From contig CBDCOU010000003.1 in NCBI GenBank assembly GCA_965219935.1, positions 4,464,001 through 4,528,000 of the forward strand: DNA of 64,000 nt. The letters run 5' to 3'. Shown one piece after another: positions 50,289 to 58,091 of the stretch (the stretch's first letter is position 1; each line of letters opens with the position of its first letter). The notes beneath the pieces are model-generated. The model saw only the letters and a list, made by a program, of their open reading frames with translations. It searched no databases and had not been told where the DNA came from. A program made the position numbers and the translations under genes. This stretch comes from Bin34 sp965219935. Its GTDB lineage: Bacteria; Chloroflexota; Anaerolineae; Caldilineales; Caldilineaceae.

Positions 50289-51998
50289 ATGGCTCGTGAA
50301 ATGGATCGCCGCGCCTACGTCGGCATGTTTGGGCCAACAGTAGGCGACAAGGTGCGATTGGCGGACACGGAGCTTTTCATCGAGGTCGAGGAGGATCGCT
50401 GCGTCCACGGCGAGGAGGCCCGGTTCGGCGGCGGCAAGGTCATCCGCGACGGCATGGGGCAGTCCCAGCTGACGCGTGCCGAGGGTGCCGTCGATACGGT
50501 GATTACGAATGCCTTGATTCTCGACCACTGGGGCGTTGTCAAGGCCGACATCGGCATTCGCGACGGACGCATCGCGTCGATTGGCAAGTCCGGCAACCCC
50601 GATATCCAGCCAGGTGTCGACACACCGATTGGCCCGTCCACCGAAGTCATCGCGGGAGAGGGGCGGATCGTGACGGCGGGCGGCATTGATGCCCACATCC
50701 ACTTCATTGCGCCTCAGCAGATCGAAGAGGCCCTGTACAGCGGGATCACCAGCATGCTGGGCGGTGGCACAGGGCCGGCCGCGGGGTCCAATGCCACCAC
50801 CTGCACGCCCGGTGCCTGGCACCTGGGCCGCATGCTGCGGGCCGCCGACGCCTTCCCCATGAACCTGGGCTTTTGGGGCAAGGGCAATGCCAGCCGGCCC
50901 GAACCTCTGATCGAACAGGTTCACGGTGGTGCCTGTGGCCTCAAGCTGCATGAGGACTGGGGCACGACCCCGGCCGCGATCGATACCTGTTTGCGGGTCG
51001 GCGACGAGCAGGACGTGCAGGTCATGATCCACACCGACACGCTCAACGAGTCGGGTTTCGTCGAGCGGACGCTGGAGGCGATTGGGGACCGGACGATCCA
51101 CGCCTACCATACGGAGGGCGCGGGCGGCGGTCACGCCCCGGATATCATCAAGGTCTGTGGCGAGGCCAATGTGTTGCCGTCGTCGACGAATCCCACCCGG
51201 CCGTTCACGGTCAACACGATCGAGGAGCACCTCGACATGTTGATGGTGTGCCACCACCTGGATCCCCGGGTGCCGGAGGACATTGCGTTTGCCGAGAGCA
51301 GGATCCGCGCCGAGACGATTGCCGCCGAGGATATCCTGCACGACCTGGGTGCCCTCAGCATGATCTCCTCCGACAGCCAGGCGATGGGCCGCGTCGGCGA
51401 AGTGGTGATGCGCACTTGGCAGACGGCGGACAAGATGAAACGCCAGCGCGGTCCGCTGTCCGAGGAACGCGGCGACAACGACAACGTGCGTGCCCGGCGA
51501 TACATTGCCAAGTACACGATCAATCCTGCCGTGGCCTGTGGCATCGCCGAGCATGTCGGCTCGGTAGAGGTCGGTAAGCTTGCGGACCTCTGTCTGTGGC
51601 ACCCCGCCTTCTTCGGAGTCAAGCCCGAAATGGTGCTCAAGGGCGGAGCAATTGCGGCTGCCCAGATGGGCGATCCGAATGCTTCGATTCCCACGCCGCA
51701 GCCCGTCCATTACCGGCCCATGTTCGGTGCCTTCGGCGGCGCCCGGCCGGCCGGGTCCCTCACCTTCCTCTCGCAGGCCGCCCTGGAAGCGGATCTTCCT
51801 GCTGCGCTGGATCTGCAGTCCGTACCCGTGCCCGTGGCGCAGACCCGGACCATTGACAAGCGATCCATGGTGCACAACGATGTCCTGCCTCGCATTGAAG
51901 TGGATCCGGAGACCTACGAGGTGCGCGCGGACGGCGAGCTTCTTACCTGCGAACCGGCCTTGGAACTGCCCATGGCCCAGCGCTACTTTCTCTTTTGA
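50289..51998 (+). CDS. ureC: Urease subunit alpha (catalytic, nickel-binding)
   Basis: A 569-residue amidohydrolase. Ni ligands are intact: His136 and His138 in GGIDAHIHFI, the carbamylated Lys219 and nearby His221 in GLKLHEDWG, His in HAYHTEGAGGGHAPD, and Asp in SSDSQAMGRVGE. The flap/catalytic His lies in MVCHHLDPRVPEDIAFAESRIR. It starts three bases after ureB and ends four bases before ureF. All active-site residues are present, so the enzyme should be active if matured. Confidence 0.98.
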   Translation: MAREMDRRAYVGMFGPTVGDKVRLADTELFIEVEEDRCVHGEEARFGGGKVIRDGMGQSQLTRAEGAVDTVITNALILDHWGVVKADIGIRDGRIASIGKSGNPDIQPGVDTPIGPSTEVIAGEGRIVTAGGIDAHIHFIAPQQIEEALYSGITSMLGGGTGPAAGSNATTCTPGAWHLGRMLRAADAFPMNLGFWGKGNASRPEPLIEQVHGGACGLKLHEDWGTTPAAIDTCLRVGDEQDVQVMIHTDTLNESGFVERTLEAIGDRTIHAYHTEGAGGGHAPDIIKVCGEANVLPSSTNPTRPFTVNTIEEHLDMLMVCHHLDPRVPEDIAFAESRIRAETIAAEDILHDLGALSMISSDSQAMGRVGEVVMRTWQTADKMKRQRGPLSEERGDNDNVRARRYIAKYTINPAVACGIAEHVGSVEVGKLADLCLWHPAFFGVKPEMVLKGGAIAAAQMGDPNASIPTPQPVHYRPMFGAFGGARPAGSLTFLSQAALEADLPAALDLQSVPVPVAQTRTIDKRSMVHNDVLPRIEVDPETYEVRADGELLTCEPALELPMAQRYFLF

Positions 51999-52002
51999 GC
52001 CA

Positions 52003-52665
52003 ATGGATCTTCGGGGCCGATATCGGCTGACGGCTTGGTTGTCGCCCGCCTTCCCGACAGGCGGCTACGCCTATTCCCACGGCTTGGAACACGCGGTCGA
52101 GGCCGGCTTGGTGCATGACTGCGCAACTCTCCACGAATGGATCACGGGCATTTTGGAGTTCGGGGCAGGATGGACGGATGCCTTGTTTTTCTGCGCCGCC
52201 CACCGCGCCCGGTCGGCAGAGCTGGACGGCCTGGCCGACCTCGCGGCGGCCATGAAGGGCACCCGGGAGTTGCGGGCCGAGAGCCTGCTGCAGGGCAAGG
52301 CCTTCAGTGCCGCCGTTGCGGCTGCCTGGGAGCCGGTCGGTGCGGACCGCGAACCGGATGCAGCGCCGCTGACACATCCGATCGCCGTGGCGCGGGTCTG
52401 CCGCCATCACGAAATCCCACTGGCGGAGGCGCTGCCCGCCTACCTTCAGGCCATGGTCGCGGGGTTCGTCTCGGCGGGTTTGCGGCTGGTGCCGCTGGGA
52501 CACACCGATGGACAGCGTGTGCTTGCCGCCTTGGAGGAGATCGTGGTCGGGTCGGCCGCGCGGGCCCGGTGCACTCCCTTTGCCGAGCTCGGGGCCGCGG
52601 CTCCCATGGTGGACTGGGCATCCATGCGGCACGAGACGCAGCACACCCGGTTGTTCCGATCATGA
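52003..52665 (+). CDS. ureF: Urease accessory protein UreF
   Basis: A 220-residue all-helical nickel chaperone partner that acts as a GTPase regulator of UreG. The signature LSPAFPTGGYAYSHGLEHAVEAGLV is at the N-terminus, and the C-terminal MRHETQHTRLFRS is the conserved end that contacts UreG. ATG 52003 lies four bases after ureC; the larger ORF extends back into ureC in another frame. The stop overlaps ureG by four bases. Confidence 0.93.
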   Translation: MDLRGRYRLTAWLSPAFPTGGYAYSHGLEHAVEAGLVHDCATLHEWITGILEFGAGWTDALFFCAAHRARSAELDGLADLAAAMKGTRELRAESLLQGKAFSAAVAAAWEPVGADREPDAAPLTHPIAVARVCRHHEIPLAEALPAYLQAMVAGFVSAGLRLVPLGHTDGQRVLAALEEIVVGSAARARCTPFAELGAAAPMVDWASMRHETQHTRLFRS

Positions 52666-53300
52666 CTGCACTGCGCAACGGACCGCTGCGGGTTGGCATC
52701 GGAGGCCCGGTCGGGTCCGGCAAGACCGCCCTCATCGACGCGCTCTGCCGACGTCTGCGCAACGATCGCGAGATCGCGGTGATCACGAACGACATCTATA
52801 CCCGGGAGGATGCCGAGTTCCTAATCCGCAGTGGCGCGTTGCCGGCGGAACGAATCTCGGGGGTCGAGACGGGCGGGTGTCCGCACACGGCCATTCGCGA
52901 GGACTCGTCGATGAATCTGGAGGCGATCGCCGATATGGTGGAGCGTGTCCCCAAAGTCGAGGTGGTCTTTGTGGAATCCGGAGGGGACAACCTGTCGGCG
53001 AGCTTCAGTCCTGAACTGGTCGACAAGGCCATCTACGTGATCGATGTAGCCGCCGGCGACAAAATTCCACGCAAGGGAGGGCCCGGCATCACCCAGTCCG
53101 ATCTGCTGGTCGTCAACAAAGTCGACCTGGCTCCGCTTGTGGGCGCTGATCTGGAAGTAATGGCTGCCGATGCCCGACGCATGCGGGGAGAGCGGCCCGT
53201 GGTCTTCTCAAATCTCAAGGTAGGCTTGGGTCTTGACCTCATCGCGAACTTCGTCGAAGCAGCGCACCAGACGACATCCCGACCTCCAAGTGGATTGTAG
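52662..53300 (+). CDS. ureG: Urease accessory GTPase UreG
   Basis: A 212-residue SIMIBI GTPase that drives nickel insertion. It shows P-loop GGPVGSGKTALI, NDIYTREDAEFL, the nickel-binding Cys-Pro-His in ETGGCPHTAIREDSS, FVESGGDNLSASFSPEL and NKVDLAPLVGADL. It ends the operon. No ureE (nickel metallochaperone) or nickel transporter gene follows within the window. Confidence 0.97.
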   Translation: MTALRNGPLRVGIGGPVGSGKTALIDALCRRLRNDREIAVITNDIYTREDAEFLIRSGALPAERISGVETGGCPHTAIREDSSMNLEAIADMVERVPKVEVVFVESGGDNLSASFSPELVDKAIYVIDVAAGDKIPRKGGPGITQSDLLVVNKVDLAPLVGADLEVMAADARRMRGERPVVFSNLKVGLGLDLIANFVEAAHQTTSRPPSGL

Positions 53301-53312
53301 AGTTGTTCGATT

Positions 53313-53324
53313 CCGCTGTAGTAC
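53313..53324. repeat. Possible relic of an IS701-like terminal repeat
   Basis: CCGCTGTAGTAC matches the outer end of the 59.8 kb element (CCGCTGTAGTA followed by CTAG) at 12 consecutive bases. It sits in the 61-base gap between ureG and the next gene. A second TGTAGTA follows six bases later. No transposase is attached, so it may be chance or the scar of an excision. Confidence 0.3.
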
Positions 53325-53361
53325 GTTGTAGTAATAGTCGAAGCTGTTTGGAGATCCTCCC

Positions 53362-54507
53362 ATGGGAAGAGCGAGTAAGGGAGAAGAACCGAGGGAAATT
53401 CTCGGAATCCTATACAACCAATGCGACTCAATCCTGTACGGTTGCATCCTGTTCTTCAAGTATCGTCTTGGTGGACAGCCTGTCAAACCCTACGATCAGA
53501 GTGCAGTGTTCAGGGTCGCGGAGACCCTTGGGTCAGACGAAGTCGTCGTGTACGGTAGCGTTGAGTACTTGATCCAAGACATTCGACGCCTGCTCCGAAG
53601 TGTCTATGATCAGATCGACGAGAACAACGCTGCGCTGAGCCACCTTATCCCAACACAGGTTGTCCAAGGCGAGAAAGCCGTTCTGCACTCGGTGCCAGAC
53701 GGACACCTGGATCGCCGGATGTACTTCGAGTTCACGAGGCAACTGGTAGGCACACTGATCCTGATATCAACTCAGGCAAGGAACCTGTTCCAGTTGTTCC
53801 CGCGACTCGACCGCGAGATTGGTCTTTTTGACCACAACGGGAATCAAACGGACACCATCTCACTTGGGCAACTGTTCATTCACTTCGTGCATAACCAGTA
53901 TCTGGTCCTTGATGGAGAGCACGTGTCAGATCTCTTCCCCGCCAAACCTCGTCGAAGATCACCCATTTCTCGGACATTCATGGGCTACAGATTCAACTGG
54001 ATCGAGTATGTCCAGTCAATCGAAAACGTGATTCGTGAGGTCAAGCTGAAGGACCTTACTGGCCTGCTACGCGGTCGGCTCAAGGAGCTGACACTGAAAT
54101 CACCGTATAGTGACATCGTGTTCCTGGTCCAGAACCTCTACTCCTTCTCAAGGCTATTCGAAGCGATGCCGGCGGGTGGGCAACGGTATGGAGCCATGCT
54201 AGACCTGCTGTTTGAGGAAGAGTCCAAGGTGCGTCTCGAAAGCCTCAAAAGAAACCCTGGGGTCGGTAATCGAGAACATCTGACTGTTGCCTACAACGCG
54301 CCTCACATCGCGATCCACGAGGACTTGAGTGAGAGGAAGTTCAAAGTACGTGTGCGTTGCAAGTGGTCGCTCCACGACAGCAACGGGTGTCCGATCTACG
54401 AGGATGGGGAATTCAGGGAACTTGCTGTTGAAATGAGCTATGAGCAGCTCTTGGACCGCGTGAACCAAGTATTCGGAGATGATCCGTTGTTGGACTTCCG
54501 TCCGTGA
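53362..54507 (+). CDS. Orphan protein of unknown function with atypical composition
   Basis: A 381-residue soluble protein. It is rich in aromatic and Leu-containing helices in the first 280 residues and has a beta-rich C-terminal 100 residues (KFKVRVRCKWSLHDSNGCPIYEDGEFRELAVEM). No motif that I can name is visible and there are no membrane segments. Base composition is near 50% G+C, clearly lower than the flanking urease genes, and rare AT-ending codons are frequent, suggesting recent transfer. It lies between the urease operon and the IS-rich zone. Confidence 0.65.
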   Translation: MGRASKGEEPREILGILYNQCDSILYGCILFFKYRLGGQPVKPYDQSAVFRVAETLGSDEVVVYGSVEYLIQDIRRLLRSVYDQIDENNAALSHLIPTQVVQGEKAVLHSVPDGHLDRRMYFEFTRQLVGTLILISTQARNLFQLFPRLDREIGLFDHNGNQTDTISLGQLFIHFVHNQYLVLDGEHVSDLFPAKPRRRSPISRTFMGYRFNWIEYVQSIENVIREVKLKDLTGLLRGRLKELTLKSPYSDIVFLVQNLYSFSRLFEAMPAGGQRYGAMLDLLFEEESKVRLESLKRNPGVGNREHLTVAYNAPHIAIHEDLSERKFKVRVRCKWSLHDSNGCPIYEDGEFRELAVEMSYEQLLDRVNQVFGDDPLLDFRP

Positions 54508-54829
54508 GTGCCACGCTCTCGTTGCCGCGGACCGGATCCACGCGGTGCTGTGTACCACAACCTTCTTAAGGCAAAGCTGCCGACCAACTGTAGGCTTGAT
54601 CGGTCCCCGCTGATTGCCGCTTGAACCGCGTAGTCCGTGCAGTCCAAGTGACCCAGAACAACGGAGATCTGTGCATGGCGCATCCGATTCGTTCCGGTCT
54701 CCAGAACCCATGGGAATCTTAACTTCCTGCGTAAATCGGAAGCGGATTGCCTGTCTGGTTTGACGCTTCGTTGGATCTGCAAGCCAGTTCTCCGGCCCAC
54801 TTTACAAGTCTCTGTGTCGTCGAAGGCTG

Positions 54830-54970
54830 ACTTGGCCTCCGGGGTGAATGCTTGGAGGTTCCGGGTTGCATTCTTGTCCCGGTCGTACGCGAAGCCGCAG
54901 GCACGCAGCAGTACGTGCGCTTCGACAACAACAACGACTGCTTCACGGTCCCGCATGGACCTGTTCTCCA
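54830..54970 (-). pseudogene. TnpB (IS200/IS605-group OrfB) C-terminal relic
   Basis: The minus strand encodes MRDREAVVVVVEAHVLL followed by RACGFAYDRDKNATRNLQAF. The block CGFAYDRDKNATRNL matches the zinc-ribbon/RuvC-III end of TnpB proteins (C-x-CG...DRD-x-NAA-x-N). No N-terminal part remains, and the right side abuts the terminal repeat of another element at 55008. The rest of the 54508-55007 gap shows no gene. Confidence 0.5.
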
Positions 54971-55042
54971 CGGAAGACGCAGCTAAGGCATGGATTGAAG
55001 GGGTACTGTTTCAATCCCGTTGATATTGGTTGTGGCGCACAG

Positions 55043-55100
55043 ACGACGAGGGGTCCCTACAATGGTGTTGTGCTGACAACCAAAGAGGACCCCTCGTCGT
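55043..55100 (+). promoter_or_regulatory. Stem-loop covering the transposase start region
   Basis: ACGACGAGGGGTCC (55043-55056) pairs perfectly with GGACCCCTCGTCGT (55087-55100), a 14-base stem around a 30-base loop. The right arm abuts the GTG start at 55099 and covers part of the RBS-like AGAGGA. In several IS elements such structures block transposase translation on transcripts that enter from outside. Confidence 0.55.
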
Positions 55101-55788
55101 GGACTACATCCTAACGCCCGTCGACCCCGAGCGCCAACGGGCGCTGCCCGAGGCCCCGACGGCCTGCCCTCAATGCGGAGCCTGCGCCTGGCGCCGCAAC
55201 GGCACCTATGCCCGCGACCTGGTGGTCCTGGGACGGCTGCAGGTGCAACGCTGGCAGTGCAAGGCCTGCCTGGGCAGCGCCTCGCCCCTGCCGCCCGGCG
55301 TGACCTCCCGCCAGCGGCCCCAGGCCTTCCGGGAACTGGTGACGTCCCTGTATGTGCACAGCGTCAGTTTCCGGGGGCTGGTCCGTATCCTGGACCTGCT
55401 GGGCTGCGGGGTGGGCGCGGCCACCCTGTGGCGGGACGTGCAGGCGGTGGCCCCCGGGCGGATGCCCGACCCGCAGGCGGCCCTGCCGTCCCGGGTCGAG
55501 GTGGACGAAACCTGGCTGTCGATCGGCGGCGAAAAGCGTCCCGCGGCCGTGGTCCTGGGGCCGAAGGGCGAACGGCTGGACCCGGAGGTGTGCCAGCTGC
55601 TGTGGCACCTTGTGGCCCGCTGGCACGACTTGGTGCGCAGCCAGCACAACCTGAAAGTGCCCGCCTCCACCAACCGGCTGGAGGGCTGGTTGGGCCGCTT
55701 CAAGCCCCGGGCCCGCCTGACGCGGGGGCTGAAGACCGAGGCCGGCACCCGCCACTTCGTGGGCCTGATGGCCCGCGGCATGGCCTGA
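55099..55788 (+). pseudogene. Internally deleted DDE-type transposase with N-terminal zinc ribbon
   Basis: From GTG 55099 the frame encodes CPQCGACAWRRNGTYARD and a second C-x2-C (WQCKAC), a helix-turn-helix-like region, and the first catalytic block VEVDETWLSIGGEKRP. It then jumps from VVLGPKGERLDPEVC to LLWHLVARWHDLVRSQHN and VPASTNRLEGWLGRFKPRARLTRGL, skipping the central catalytic Asp. The frame is open (about 229 residues), but the enzyme should be inactive. The family resembles unclassified ISH6/ISL3-like elements; I cannot assign it firmly. Confidence 0.65.
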
Positions 55789-55886
55789 CGCGGCATCGGG
55801 AACCACCCGCGACCACCCGCGGGTAGGGGGAGGTTGCCCATGATGGCCCGCCATCAATATCAACGAGATTGAAACTGTGCCAATCC

Positions 55887-56309
55887 CTATTCCTCCCACC
55901 AGTCCGAACTCTCCAGGAACTCGCAAGCCTGCCAACGCTCCACGACGAACTGGTCATCGTACAGGTGTTCGTACCGGATCAAGACTTCGCCCGTTTCTTG
56001 GACGTAGGCCACACCCGCAATCTGCAAGTAGTCCATGTCGGGCCAGTCATCGAAGGTTTCCTTGTACTTGAGCACCGTGGAGTCCTGTGCCGTGCCGTGA
56101 AAGGCTATTTCACACAGGCCATTGCCCAGATCCAAAGCCCCCGGCCCTGACCATATGGCTTCCAGGAAGGCCACGCGTTCGGCCAAGTCCCGAACCTGTG
56201 CAGCCAACCCTGCCAATCCGTTTTCATCCTGCGCCAACAGCAGTCCGGGAATGGACACCCACAGCACAACCAAACCCGCTAGACACACGGCAATCAACTT
56301 GAACTTCAT
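55887..56309 (-). CDS. Small exported protein of unknown function
   Basis: A 140-residue protein. A Sec signal peptide (KLIAVCLAGLVVLWVSIPGLLLA, cleavage near LAQ) is followed by a short coiled-coil stretch (LAAQVRDLAERVAFLEAIW) and an acidic, Trp-rich C-terminal domain (FDDWPDMDYLQIAGVAYVQETGEVLIRYEHLYDDQFVVERWQ). GGGGAAG gives a good RBS. It begins eight bases after the end of a coiled-coil ORF and is probably co-transcribed with it. I know no family. Confidence 0.65.
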   Translation of the reverse strand: MKFKLIAVCLAGLVVLWVSIPGLLLAQDENGLAGLAAQVRDLAERVAFLEAIWSGPGALDLGNGLCEIAFHGTAQDSTVLKYKETFDDWPDMDYLQIAGVAYVQETGEVLIRYEHLYDDQFVVERWQACEFLESSDWWEE

Positions 56310-56317
56310 GCTTCCCC

Positions 56318-56595
56318 TCAGTTAATGCCCAGATGGCTGGTGATCTTCTTGATGTCAGCCTTCAAACTCTTCTCCGCCGCATCGATCCTGTTGATCATCC
56401 GCCCCTCGGATGCCTTGATCTCCTTGCACAACCGTTTCTCCGAAGCCTGAACCTCATCCTTGATGACCCCTCGCAGTTTGGCCTCCGAGGCCTTGATCTG
56501 ATCAATTACACCCCCTCAAAGTTGGTGTATCGACCGCGTGGTTCAGGTCCGGGCTTCGGCTTTCCGTATTCCTGCTGAATGCTTGGTGCGGTCAT
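56318..56595 (-). pseudogene. Small coiled-coil protein gene interrupted by a one-base frameshift
   Basis: GGAGG precedes ATG 56595, and the first frame gives 29 residues (MTAPSIQQEYGKPKPGPEPR then GRYTNFEGV) before a TAA. The -1 frame continues at once as VIDQIKASEAKLRGVIKDEV, with three KASE-type repeats, to the stop at 56318. Adding one G to the G5 run at about 56516-56520 joins the two into a ~92-residue protein with an 11-residue coiled-coil repeat. The cause could be mutation, a sequencing slip at the G-run, or slippage. Confidence 0.55.
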
Positions 56596-56752
56596 GGCTG
56601 TCCTCCGATGTGGTGTTTGGCAGTGTGGTTGCGTCCTCCAAAGGCATGGCCGGTAATCGGGTGCGGCGGAACAGGGCGCGCACCAGCGTCTCCGGAGTGG
56701 CCCCGGCCAAGTCTCGTTTTGGGTTCAACTTCGGACGGTAGCGTTTCTCCAT
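56543..56752 (-). CDS. Small basic protein, copy 1 of a recurring two-gene module
   Basis: A 69-residue Arg/Lys-rich protein beginning MEKRYRPKLNPKRDLAGATP and continuing ETLVRALFRR. The same opening, KPKLDPKRDLGGATPEALVR, occurs in the small protein at 57604-57846, so a conserved family is present. Its last 53 bases overlap the start of a coiled-coil ORF in another frame. Function unknown; the basic N-terminus could bind RNA or DNA. Confidence 0.55.
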   Translation of the reverse strand: MEKRYRPKLNPKRDLAGATPETLVRALFRRTRLPAMPLEDATTLPNTTSEDSHDRTKHSAGIRKAEART

Positions 56753-56894
56753 GGTGCTGCCCTGCCCCGTAAATGGAACGTGAACTGTGCGTGGATACAC
56801 CGCACGAAGCCCCGACTTTGCAGCCGAGGCTTCGTGTTGGTGGGGGCACCGCTCAAAGGACATGAGATCGGCCGTTGCTGTTTTCAAGGAATAG

Positions 56895-57356
56895 TCAGGA
56901 TCCCATGACTACTTGGATGTCTTGAATGAAGTCGCTTAGTGCTTCCTGTTCATACCGACGACGTAACCTGGCACCGGACCCGGACTCGGTGTGGTAGTCA
57001 CTACCACGGTAGATCCGGTCAGTGATATACCAACTGCCTGGCAGTGTGACCCTCCCCAATGCGTACCTGAGGGCATTCCTGAAGGAGTGCTTGCCCGTGT
57101 TGGGGAAGTGGAGACCAAAGTCGTGGTTCCACTCCATCGCCGCTTCCACTATGTGATAGTTGCGGTCACAATGAACGATGAAGACACCATTAGGCCTCCC
57201 ATGATTTCTGTCACTGGATAGGTGCCAAGCCTCAAAGCCCTTCTTTCCCCTGAAACGTTTGTTTTCATCATAGAGGCAGGGAACCACCGTGAAGGAATCG
57301 CTATGGGATCGGTAATCCAGAGTGATGCGTCGGGCTTCTTGCTCTTCTTTCTTCAT
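56895..57356 (-). CDS. Hypothetical protein (153 aa)
   Basis: A soluble protein rich in His, Arg, Tyr and Trp with segments HLSSDRNHGRPNGVFIVHCDRNYHIVEA and LHFPNTGKHSFRNALRYALGRVTLPGSWYITDRIYRGSDYH. No family is recognised. The start at ATG 57356 is 64 bases downstream of the preceding pseudogene end. Composition is less GC-rich than core genes. It lies between the two copies of the small-ORF module. Confidence 0.5.
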   Translation of the reverse strand: MKKEEQEARRITLDYRSHSDSFTVVPCLYDENKRFRGKKGFEAWHLSSDRNHGRPNGVFIVHCDRNYHIVEAAMEWNHDFGLHFPNTGKHSFRNALRYALGRVTLPGSWYITDRIYRGSDYHTESGSGARLRRRYEQEALSDFIQDIQVVMGS

Positions 57357-57420
57357 GGGTTGTCCTACGGATGTCTTATCGTCAACTAGGGTCTACCCAG
57401 CGAGGCGCGGGCAGGTTAGT

Positions 57421-57662
57421 CGTCCGTGGGTTGTTCCTCACGGAACAAGCGTTCCAGTGCAGCCATGCGCTGGTTCAAGTCCCAGGTCAACTCCTTCATG
57501 CTCACCAAAAGGGCGTGTGTACCTGTTGGCGATGGGTTTGCTGGTTTCCAGGCGGGACAGCCGTTCATCAATTACTGCTTCCACTGCTTGGCAAAATTCC
57601 GCTTCAGGCTGAAAGGTCGTGGGGCCTATTCCTTGTAGTTTGGGATTGATTGTACAGGTCAC
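57421..57662 (-). pseudogene. Second small coiled-coil ORF of the module, frameshifted
   Basis: From ATG 57662 the frame reads MTCTINPKLQGIGPTTFQPE then AEFCQAVEAVIDERLSRLETSKPIANRYTRPF. The adjacent +1 frame then gives LVSMKELTWDLNQRMAALER and LFREEQPTDD with a stop at 57421. Both halves are amphipathic and coiled-coil-like, so one protein of about 80 residues seems to have been split near CCCTTTTGG (about 57505-57515). The start overlaps the upstream small basic ORF, as in copy 1. Confidence 0.45.
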
Positions 57663-57846
57663 CGTCCGGTTTGCTGGTCACATCCCCTACCGACAGCTCA
57701 TCGCCGACAACGGGATGCCCAGTGGGGCGCGGATCTAGCAGTTCCACGCGGCGGAACAAGGTCCGGACCAACGCTTCAGGCGTAGCCCCTCCTAGATCAC
57801 GCTTCGGGTCCAGCTTGGGCTTGTAGTGTTTCTTCGATCGTGACAT
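57604..57846 (-). CDS. Small basic protein, copy 2 of the recurring two-gene module
   Basis: An 80-residue protein, MSRSKKHYKPKLDPKRDLGG then ATPEALVRTLFRR, followed by a polar tail (VVGDELSVGDVTSKPDGDLYNQSQ). It is homologous to the protein at 56543-56752 over its first 33 residues. The two tails differ, and the 3' end overlaps a coiled-coil ORF in another frame, as in copy 1. Function unknown. Confidence 0.55.
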   Translation of the reverse strand: MSRSKKHYKPKLDPKRDLGGATPEALVRTLFRRVELLDPRPTGHPVVGDELSVGDVTSKPDGDLYNQSQTTRNRPHDLSA

Positions 57847-57861
57847 GAGGACGTTCAACCC

Positions 57862-58049
57862 TCTGTGTAATTGTCGGGCCACCCCAGCCGAATGTGCCCC
57901 CTTCTTGGGGAAGCCTGTCTTGTCGACCATGACTACGCCTCCGGGGTCCCCTAGGTGCTCTGCCACATGGGCGAACAGCGCATCCTGCGCCGCGTCGGCT
58001 GACCAGGCGGCGTGGTCCAGCAGGTCAGGTACCAGCCACCCGCGCCGGC
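57862..58049 (-). pseudogene. Fragment of an IS701-like transposase
   Basis: The minus strand encodes LLDHAAWSADAAQDALFAHV then AEHLGDPGGVVMVDKTGFPKKGAHSAGVARQ. This matches residues around the first catalytic Asp of the 59.8 kb element's transposase (RARWSPDAVREALCAYVAAH, VDETGFLKKGVHSAGVARQ). Only about 55-60 codons remain and no terminal repeats are seen. Confidence 0.6.
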
Positions 58050-58091
58050 GAAGGTGTAGAACACGTCGGTCTGGCAATTTGAGGCATCTAG

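Larger units (their letters stand above)
55008..55875 (+). mobile_element. Deletion-derivative insertion sequence (868 bp) with 21-base terminal repeats
   Basis: The ends are inverted repeats of 21 bases with one mismatch (55008-55028 and 55855-55875, sharing CGTTGATATTG next to a GTTTCAATC start). Inside is one transposase frame lacking its middle. The element is therefore probably non-autonomous. The direct duplication flanking it is not clear. Confidence 0.7.

Noticed and set aside
53362..54507. The orphan gene as a urease accessory (ureE-like) protein
   Set aside because: It is too long, lacks a His-rich tail or UreE fold pattern, and has different base composition from the operon.
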